A stretch of DNA of 51,556 nucleotides from Sphingobacteriia bacterium. GTDB taxonomy: Bacteria; Bacteroidota; Bacteroidia; Bacteroidales; 4484-276. Of the stretch, positions 45,870 to 51,556 are shown in pieces; position 1 is the stretch's first letter; every line of letters starts with the position of its first letter. Made by a program: the position numbers and the translations under genes. The notes beneath the pieces are model-generated. The model was not told the DNA's origin, did no database searches, and saw nothing but the letters and a program-made list of their open reading frames with translations. The DNA is taken from NCBI GenBank assembly GCA_009930115.1, contig RZYY01000005.1:1-51556 (forward strand). Reading direction: 5' to 3'.

Positions 45870-45929
45870 AACCTCACCTGGTTTCTTGTACTTCCTGAGA
45901 AAAAGCAACAATAAACAAAGTCAATTTTT

Positions 45930-45937
45930 TAGTTTTG
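45930..45937 (+). promoter_or_regulatory. -7 promoter element of the nucleotidyltransferase-kinase operon
   Basis: TAGTTTTG fits TAnnTTTG, 37 bp before the ATG at 45975. Confidence 0.5.
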
Positions 45938-45974
45938 CCACTGAATAATAATAAAGATAAATGCTATTGAAATA

Positions 45975-46883
45975 ATGACAGAAAAGCCAACACTTCTGAT
46001 TCTTGCAGCCGGTATGGGAAGCCGCTATGGAGGATTGAAACAGATTGATAAAATCGGGCCTTCGGGTGAGGCCATTATCGATTATTCCATTTATGATGCA
46101 ATAAGAGCCGGTTTCGGGAAGGTAATCATGGTAATCCGAAAAGAACTTGAAAACGATTTCAGGGAATTTTTTGGGAATAAACTGGATGGGAAAATCAATC
46201 TGGAATATGTGTATCAGGAACTCGACAATTTGCCTGAGGGAGTTTCTCTGCCATCAGGCCGTGTAAAGCCCTGGGGTACTGCCCATGCTGTGCTTGTGGC
46301 AGCCGCTTCCATCAATGAACCTTTCATGGCCATCAATGCTGACGATTTTTACGGAATGGAGGCTTACAAAGCCGTTGCAGGGCATTTCGCAACAAACCAT
46401 GATCCGTCCCGGCATTGCATGGTTGGGTATGAGCTTCGTTTTACACTCTCGGAATTTGGAACGGTATCGCGCGGAATATGTGAGTATTCTGACGATCTGA
46501 TGCTGAAAAATATCCGTGAAGTAACCAATATCGAAAGAAAATCCGGGAAAATTGGTTATGAAGATCCGAAACACGGCTGGACAATTTTGAATGGGAATAC
46601 TTATGTTTCGATGAATGCCTGGGGATTTTATCCGGGAATCTTAAAGATTTTCGAAAACGGTTTTGCTCAGTTCATCAAACAGGCCGGTACTGATCCAAAA
46701 GCCGAATATTATATTGCAAAACCATTGGAGGAAATGATGAAAAAACAATGGGGCACTATCCGGATTTTACAATCTGATGCCCGGTGGTTTGGCGTCACCT
46801 ACCGCGATGATAAAATCTCGGCCGGAGAAAATATTATCAAGTTGATTCATTCAGGTCTTTATCCTGATAATCTCTGGAGTTGA
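45975..46883 (+). CDS. Sugar-1-phosphate nucleotidyltransferase family protein
   Basis: A cytoplasmic enzyme of 302 aa expected to join a nucleoside triphosphate to a sugar-1-phosphate. The N-terminal signature LILAAGMGSRYGGLKQ (8-23) is the nucleotide-binding loop of pyrophosphorylases. AINADDFYG holds the metal-binding aspartates, and GTAHAVLVA is typical of the fold. It is followed after 4 bp by an aminoglycoside-phosphotransferase-fold kinase resembling N-acetylhexosamine 1-kinase. Together they could turn a free sugar into a nucleotide sugar in two steps. The sugar and base are not known. Confidence 0.85.
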   Translation: MTEKPTLLILAAGMGSRYGGLKQIDKIGPSGEAIIDYSIYDAIRAGFGKVIMVIRKELENDFREFFGNKLDGKINLEYVYQELDNLPEGVSLPSGRVKPWGTAHAVLVAAASINEPFMAINADDFYGMEAYKAVAGHFATNHDPSRHCMVGYELRFTLSEFGTVSRGICEYSDDLMLKNIREVTNIERKSGKIGYEDPKHGWTILNGNTYVSMNAWGFYPGILKIFENGFAQFIKQAGTDPKAEYYIAKPLEEMMKKQWGTIRILQSDARWFGVTYRDDKISAGENIIKLIHSGLYPDNLWS

Positions 46884-46887
46884 TGGC

Positions 46888-48000
46888 ATGAAAAATCCTG
46901 ACTACCCGCTTGATCTTATTCAAATTGTCCGAAAATTTGCTGTTCCGCGAGATGTTGAAAGCATTAAATCCATTGGTGCCGGTCATATCAATGATACCTA
47001 TCTGGTTACCATGAAATGTTTCGGGAAGGATTTTGTACTTCAGCGAATCAATCATTTAATTTTCAGAGATGTAAAGTTATTGATGGAGAATATTTTGAGG
47101 GTTACCCGACATATTAACCTTCGTCATAAACTAAATCCGGAAGTTAATTATGTGAAGTCACCTTCGGTGATTCCTACAGTTACAGGAGAATGGTTCTTTA
47201 AAGATGTAAACGGATATTATTGGCGTTGTTACAATTTTATTCCCCACGATTCAAATATCCGGCTTTCAGCGCATAATGCATACGAAGGCGGACGCGCGAT
47301 CGGCAAATTTCAGGAATTGCTTGCCGACCTCCCCGGAGAACGATTGCACGAAACAATTCCTTTTTTTCATGATGTCAAAAACAGGCTTGAACAACTGGAT
47401 AAGGCTGTTGTGAAAGATGCCGCCGGAAGATCGGATTCGGTAAAAGAGGAGTTAAAAATAATCACTGACCGGAAAGAGGAGATGATGCAGGCGAGAAATC
47501 TTATAAAGTCAGGAGAGATTCCTGAACGGGTTACTCACAATGATACCAAATTCAACAATATTCTGTTTGATGGAAATGGGAAAGCTATTGCAATTATCGA
47601 TCTGGATACTGTTATGAGCAGCAGTATTTTATTTGATTTTGGCGACGCGATCCGAACTTTATGCAATACTGCTGACGAAGATGAGCCAGATCTTTCGAAA
47701 GTCCGCTTTAATTTCTCCTACTTTGAACAGTTTACCGGTGGGTATCTGAGTGAAGCAGCAACAATGTTGACTGAAGCTGAAAAAAAATTACTGGCTTTTT
47801 CCTGTAAGCTTATGGTTTATATTATGGTTGTGAGGTTTATGACCGATTATCTGGCCGGTGATGTTTATTTCAAAATTAAATACCCCATACACAATTTTCA
47901 CCGGGCTGTCAATCAGCTTAGGCTGCTTCAAAGCATTGATGAAAACTTTGATAGGATGGAGGAACTGGTTCGCAAAAAAGCCTTCATTAGTCAAAAATGA
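46888..48000 (+). CDS. APH-fold sugar kinase, NahK-like
   Basis: A 370-aa kinase of the aminoglycoside phosphotransferase fold. The nucleotide-binding strand reads GAGHINDTYLV (30-40). The catalytic loop is HNDTKFNN (His217-Asn224, with Asp219 as base), and the metal-binding segment is IIDLDTVMSS (Asp238, Asp240). The GHINDTY and HNDTKxNN combination resembles N-acetylhexosamine 1-kinase. I infer anomeric phosphorylation of a hexosamine, feeding the nucleotidyltransferase encoded 4 bp upstream. Related proteins are sometimes annotated as part of mucin desulfation, which I would not follow. Its 3' end overlaps the convergent gene by 14 bp. Confidence 0.75.
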   Translation: MKNPDYPLDLIQIVRKFAVPRDVESIKSIGAGHINDTYLVTMKCFGKDFVLQRINHLIFRDVKLLMENILRVTRHINLRHKLNPEVNYVKSPSVIPTVTGEWFFKDVNGYYWRCYNFIPHDSNIRLSAHNAYEGGRAIGKFQELLADLPGERLHETIPFFHDVKNRLEQLDKAVVKDAAGRSDSVKEELKIITDRKEEMMQARNLIKSGEIPERVTHNDTKFNNILFDGNGKAIAIIDLDTVMSSSILFDFGDAIRTLCNTADEDEPDLSKVRFNFSYFEQFTGGYLSEAATMLTEAEKKLLAFSCKLMVYIMVVRFMTDYLAGDVYFKIKYPIHNFHRAVNQLRLLQSIDENFDRMEELVRKKAFISQK

Positions 48001-49531
48001 TCTTATTCATATAAAATATTGTTCGACGATTTTTACTCCCGCTTTTACTGTTTTGCAGCGTTTGATAACCAGAGGCCAGAAAATAATTATCATACCAGTG
48101 ACTTACCACTCCCTGTGAAGCTTCAATTTGCAGGTCGCCTGGGAAGGAAGTTGCAATTTTTGTGTTTTCGGTTCCTCCGACATCGCGGATGCCATCAAAC
48201 ATTTTCGATACGATTTGTCCGTTGTGGTTGTAAAATAAAACCATGTCGCTGCCATCTATGTGAAAAGCAGTTTTGCGGGAAAGCTGCATGGATTGTATAT
48301 CCCATATTTTCATTCCGTTACTCCACAACAAATTCCCTTCTTTATCGAATCCAACCACAAAAGCATTGAAATATCGATAGCCGTCAAAAATGGTATAATA
48401 ATAAGGCATTGGCCGTCCGTAAAAATCATAGCTTAGGGATGAAATCTGCCGGTATTCGGGATAGTAAGCGTCGGCGAGCAGGATAAATTCATTATTATGT
48501 ACAATCAGATCATGGATGAGAAAATCATAGTTCAGGCTTTGTTCTTTTCCTTTTTTTGCCTGTTTCTTTAATATGCTGCCTGCACTTGCCAGTTGCTGAT
48601 TGTTTAATATCTGGGTAATGTTTTCAAAGCTTGCAAGGCTGTGAGTCCGGAGAAATTTTTGTTCATTACCGGATACTTTCGCGATAAAAAAACCTTCGCT
48701 TAATTCGCTTTGATAGGTATCTTCAGCTCTTGCGGTTTTGCCGTTAAGATTATTATAACTGCCTAATAAATAGAGGTTATCACCTTCCAAAAAATGTAAT
48801 TGTGCATTCAGTAATTTTTCGGTTGGTTGTGACGGAGTAAGCGGTAAGGAATGAACAAGATTTCCCGAAAAATCATAAGTGTTAAGGTAAGTAGTACTTT
48901 CACGCCGCGAAATATATATATTGAGACTTACCATAATCCTGTTTAAATCTGGTATTGATTTCACATCCTTTATAAAGGATGGCCTGTCCGAAAAATCTGT
49001 CCGAATTTCTTCACCTGATATCAGGTCTTTGTTTAATAAAAATGCCCGGTCATTATTGAGGTTGAATCCTGCAATCAGTTTTTCGCCTGTTATTGTAAAC
49101 CGAATCAACTCAGCTTTATCAGGTACCCCGGTGTTAACCGAAATCATATCAGCATTTGAGGCATTCAGTGAAATTACCTGAAAATTGTATTCAGCCGTCT
49201 TTTTTCGGTTGATTTGCTGAAAAGCAATAAAGATATTTTCATCCTGAATAAACCTGCCCTGATAGAGAGCATTGGTGATCACCGGAATTTCTCTGGACCA
49301 TACAGGCTCCAGTCTGTTATTGTAAAAAATGAAAAACCAGGTGTTGTTTTGCGGATCGGGTTGGCTTATGGTTTCGTAAAAAACCAGAACTCCGGTTTCT
49401 CCGCATGGGATCAGTTGAAATACTTCGGCATTGGATTCAATTTCTATCCGAACCGGCTCCGGAGTATTTTGTGCAATTGCTGACTGGAACAATGAAAGCA
49501 GAAGAAAAGCAATGATTATCCTGAAGTTCAT
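47987..49531 (-). CDS. Secreted protein of unknown function
   Basis: A 514-aa protein with a clear signal peptide (about 1-20, ending AIAQ). I recognise no family. The mature part is rich in short beta-strand-like segments with repeated aromatic and Asn/Asp turns, for example NNRLEPVWSREIP, and many LLGSYN, FILLADAYYPEY and LLWSNGMKIWD motifs. These suggest a beta-propeller or similar repeat fold. No C-terminal T9SS signal and no lipobox are seen, so it is probably periplasmic. No promoter of the TAnnTTTG type was found upstream. Its last 14 bp overlap the kinase gene on the other strand. Confidence 0.75.
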   Translation of the reverse strand: MNFRIIIAFLLLSLFQSAIAQNTPEPVRIEIESNAEVFQLIPCGETGVLVFYETISQPDPQNNTWFFIFYNNRLEPVWSREIPVITNALYQGRFIQDENIFIAFQQINRKKTAEYNFQVISLNASNADMISVNTGVPDKAELIRFTITGEKLIAGFNLNNDRAFLLNKDLISGEEIRTDFSDRPSFIKDVKSIPDLNRIMVSLNIYISRRESTTYLNTYDFSGNLVHSLPLTPSQPTEKLLNAQLHFLEGDNLYLLGSYNNLNGKTARAEDTYQSELSEGFFIAKVSGNEQKFLRTHSLASFENITQILNNQQLASAGSILKKQAKKGKEQSLNYDFLIHDLIVHNNEFILLADAYYPEYRQISSLSYDFYGRPMPYYYTIFDGYRYFNAFVVGFDKEGNLLWSNGMKIWDIQSMQLSRKTAFHIDGSDMVLFYNHNGQIVSKMFDGIRDVGGTENTKIATSFPGDLQIEASQGVVSHWYDNYFLASGYQTLQNSKSGSKNRRTIFYMNKIIFD

Positions 49532-49843
49532 ATTTACCGCTGTCTTACCATTTTATATTAACACGGCAAATGTTGAATTATTTTTACCTCACCAGGTCGC
49601 ATTGCAGAGAAAAGCGCAAATTGTTCAGCGAAGCATGGTTTTTTTAAAAATAAAATCTGTCTCAAAAGTCTTTTATCGTTGATTTTATCACATTTACCCA
49701 TGATCATTAAAGAAAAAGTGGTGCAACCCAGATTCCCGGAATTTATCCTAAAAAATTTAGAAATATGGATTAAGCATGATTTTCATCATTCCATGGATAA
49801 AGCAGGCTTTTGAGACAGTTTCTTTGAGTTCGGTTTAATTCTG
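49532..49843. other. 312-bp intergenic region holding a candidate MITE
   Basis: AT-rich, no open frame of note. More than half of it is taken up by the 163-bp element at 49657-49819. Confidence 0.5.
49657..49819. mobile_element. Candidate MITE with 12-bp terminal inverted repeats
   Basis: CTGTCTCAAAAG (49657-49668) and its exact reverse complement CTTTTGAGACAG (49808-49819) bound a 163-bp non-coding segment. The similarity goes on inward imperfectly (TTTTATC on the left, CTTTATCC on the right strand read inward). The ends resemble those of some IS4/IS1182-like elements from general knowledge. No clear target site duplication is seen and no transposase is inside, so it would be a non-autonomous or decayed element. 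Confidence 0.45.
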
Positions 49844-51556
49844 TTATTTCAAAATAATCTTTTTTGTTTTAACCACACTGTCAGCAATAAAGCGAAGATA
49901 ATACACACCAAATGGTTGCCCGGTAATATCCAGCAGGTGAGTGGACGATCCGTTGTGGTGATTAAGTTCATCACTGAGGATGATCTGCCCGTTGGGGTTG
50001 ACTATGCTGATTTTTCCTTTGATTTCTCTTTGGGAAGAAATGGACAGGTTGAAAATGCCCGTGTTTGGATTTGGGTAAACATCAAGCTGAAGTTTATCTG
50101 TGCTGGGGTTGGGATTTTCTATTCCTGTAGCTGCCATTTGGATGTTTTCAATGATGGAGATCCCATTATTGGCAAAAAATCCGCTATGAGACATCTGCTC
50201 TGCATAATTTACTTCCAGTGAAAAAATTTCATCAGTGGAAGGTCTGTAGAGTTTAAAGCTAACCGGCTCCCCTTCAGTAAATCCGGTAATCTGAGCGGAA
50301 TATTGATCGGTAGCAAATGCAGGCAAGGTCATCATTTCCCCGTTTTGAACACATTCTGCTATTCCGGAGCAAATGTTATCCTGTGTGAAAACTCCGATGA
50401 TGTCGCCGGGGTTCAATAGCGAGGTGGCAGTTGGGTTAAATCCGAAAATGTGACTTCCGGGTGTTTGATGAACATTATTCCATGGATGTTCAATCTGTTT
50501 TTTGATAATTTTAAATCCCGGATTCAAAGGTAATGGATTGCAGTCAGGATAGGTTAAAAATACCGGGTCTCCGGAACCGTTGAAGATATCATAGGCTTTG
50601 CCCGGATATAACTGTTGCAGGGTGTTCACACCGTATTCCGGCCAGTAAATACCAGTTCCTGCTATGTCTTTTATCATCAGAATAGCCGGTTCATCGGCAA
50701 ATTGATCAGCAACATCCACAACACAGGAAGTGTTGACCGGAAGGTAAGACCATCCTGATGGGATACTCAGGGATGACAATGGGTAACGAATATTACCCGG
50801 AACATCAAGCTGACTGGCATTGTTCATCTTAATTCTGTAACCTGAAGTTACGGACCAATTACCAATAGTATTGATGTTTTGTGCCGGCCAGAAAATCCCG
50901 AGGTTGTCAGAAATCATTAGTAGATCGTTCAGAATTTCAGCAAAGAGGGTTTCCATTTCCGGATTAGACGGGGTAACATAAGTGGAAATTCCGCTCCATC
51001 CTTCATCAATAATTAAGGGTTGCACCGAAGGATATAAAACTTCGATTAACACTTCGTTGCTTTGTACTGTTTCACAATTATTTGTGAAAGCAGCAAAGTA
51101 TATCCCAGCATTCTCAGCGTTGGTTTCGCTAATCAGCAGGGTGCTTCCTGTGGCATTTTCAATAAGAACTCCATTGAAATACCATGCATAAAATCCGCTA
51201 CTGATACTTTGTACTTCAAAAACCAGTTCCAGCGGATCTCCACTGAAAATTTCCTGTGCGTAAAGATTGGTAATAATTTCAGCAAAATCAAAAGTCAATA
51301 TCACTTCATCGCTTGCTACTGATAAACAGGGTAAAACCGGTTCGGCAGTGAGAGTCAGAACAACAAAACCTGCATTGATATCTGCTTCACTTGGCGTATA
51401 AACAGGATTCAAAACAGAAACTGAACTGAACGTACCGGTACCGGATGTTGACCAGATAAATTCTTCATAATACTGGGCTGTACCATTAAGCTGCAAGGTA
51501 CTTCCTTCGCAGATAGTGGCATTTTCGCCTGCATTGGCAACGGGAGCTTTCTGAAT
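49844..51556 (-). CDS. T9SS-exported multidomain surface protein (5' end missing at the window edge)
   Basis: The reading frame is open to the right edge, so only the last 570 or so residues are seen; an in-frame TTG at 51496 is not the real start. The part reads, in order: the end of a PKD/Ig-like domain (VANAGENATICEG, then GTGTFSSVSVLNPVYTPSE), a second Ig-like module with an S-S-forming cysteine pair, and a region with GWSGISTYVTPSNPEMETLF and GIFWPAQNINTIGNW. The last is a module common in large Bacteroidota surface proteins. It ends in a type A sorting domain (about the last 80 residues, VYPNPNTGIFNLSIS ... GVYYLRFIADSVVKTKKIILK). It is a surface or secreted protein of unknown role; adhesion is possible. 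Confidence 0.85.
   Translation of the reverse strand: MQKAPVANAGENATICEGSTLQLNGTAQYYEEFIWSTSGTGTFSSVSVLNPVYTPSEADINAGFVVLTLTAEPVLPCLSVASDEVILTFDFAEIITNLYAQEIFSGDPLELVFEVQSISSGFYAWYFNGVLIENATGSTLLISETNAENAGIYFAAFTNNCETVQSNEVLIEVLYPSVQPLIIDEGWSGISTYVTPSNPEMETLFAEILNDLLMISDNLGIFWPAQNINTIGNWSVTSGYRIKMNNASQLDVPGNIRYPLSSLSIPSGWSYLPVNTSCVVDVADQFADEPAILMIKDIAGTGIYWPEYGVNTLQQLYPGKAYDIFNGSGDPVFLTYPDCNPLPLNPGFKIIKKQIEHPWNNVHQTPGSHIFGFNPTATSLLNPGDIIGVFTQDNICSGIAECVQNGEMMTLPAFATDQYSAQITGFTEGEPVSFKLYRPSTDEIFSLEVNYAEQMSHSGFFANNGISIIENIQMAATGIENPNPSTDKLQLDVYPNPNTGIFNLSISSQREIKGKISIVNPNGQIILSDELNHHNGSSTHLLDITGQPFGVYYLRFIADSVVKTKKIILK

Overview
The window comes from a Bacteroidota chromosome, most likely a Bacteroidales-like lineage. 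Four things point there: T9SS type A C-terminal sorting domains on secreted proteins, the atp operon order atpD-C-B-E-F-H-A-G with a long periplasmic extension on AtpB, repeated use of the Bacteroidota -7 promoter element TAnnTTTG (14 cases checked by eye), and very weak Shine-Dalgarno sequences. GC content is moderate, about 40%. No CRISPR array, prophage or intact insertion sequence is visible. Most of the window is ordinary chromosome.

Layout. Positions 73-5884 (minus) hold guaB followed by three periplasmic folding factors: a double-parvulin PPIase, a SurA-like lipoprotein with no recognisable parvulin domain, and a SurA-like double-parvulin PPIase. Positions 6002-9231 (plus) hold a Nudix protein and a tight four-gene set: free-methionine-sulfoxide reductase, an MntP-like membrane protein that lacks the two family aspartates, a T9SS-exported endonuclease I, and QueD. 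Then come a SPOR protein and a tandem universal stress protein (minus), a Ca2+/Na+ antiporter and ruvB (plus).

Positions 12995-22037 (minus) are a large signalling block: udk, two hybrid histidine kinases, CheR, CheB and a GNAT acetyltransferase. No chemoreceptor, CheA or CheW is encoded in the window. Positions 22470-24993 hold an OmpR-type two-component system divergent from a small secreted cysteine-rich protein. Between them lie four TTAAC direct repeats at 10-11 bp spacing, which look like the operator of this regulator. Next is an APS-type CysH (minus).

Positions 26248-33258 (minus) are the complete eight-gene F1Fo ATP synthase operon, with a hairpin at the end of atpE. A GT-C-like membrane glycosyltransferase and a tRNA-Pro(GGG) follow. 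Positions 35728-41235 (plus) are a complete tripartite RND efflux operon (MFP, RND pump, TolC). Then come xerD (minus), sucC without sucD, a Porin_10-type outer membrane protein, a sugar nucleotidyltransferase coupled to a NahK-like kinase (plus), a secreted protein of unknown function (minus), a candidate 163-bp MITE, and the 3' part of a T9SS-exported multidomain protein that runs off the right edge.

The most interesting parts are the regulator/TTAAC array/cysteine-rich protein unit, the CheR-CheB-hybrid kinase operon with a 28-residue duplicated coiled coil, the aspartate-less MntP homologue, the possible MITE and the atpE 3' hairpin. All functional statements are inferred from sequence reading alone; no database search was possible.
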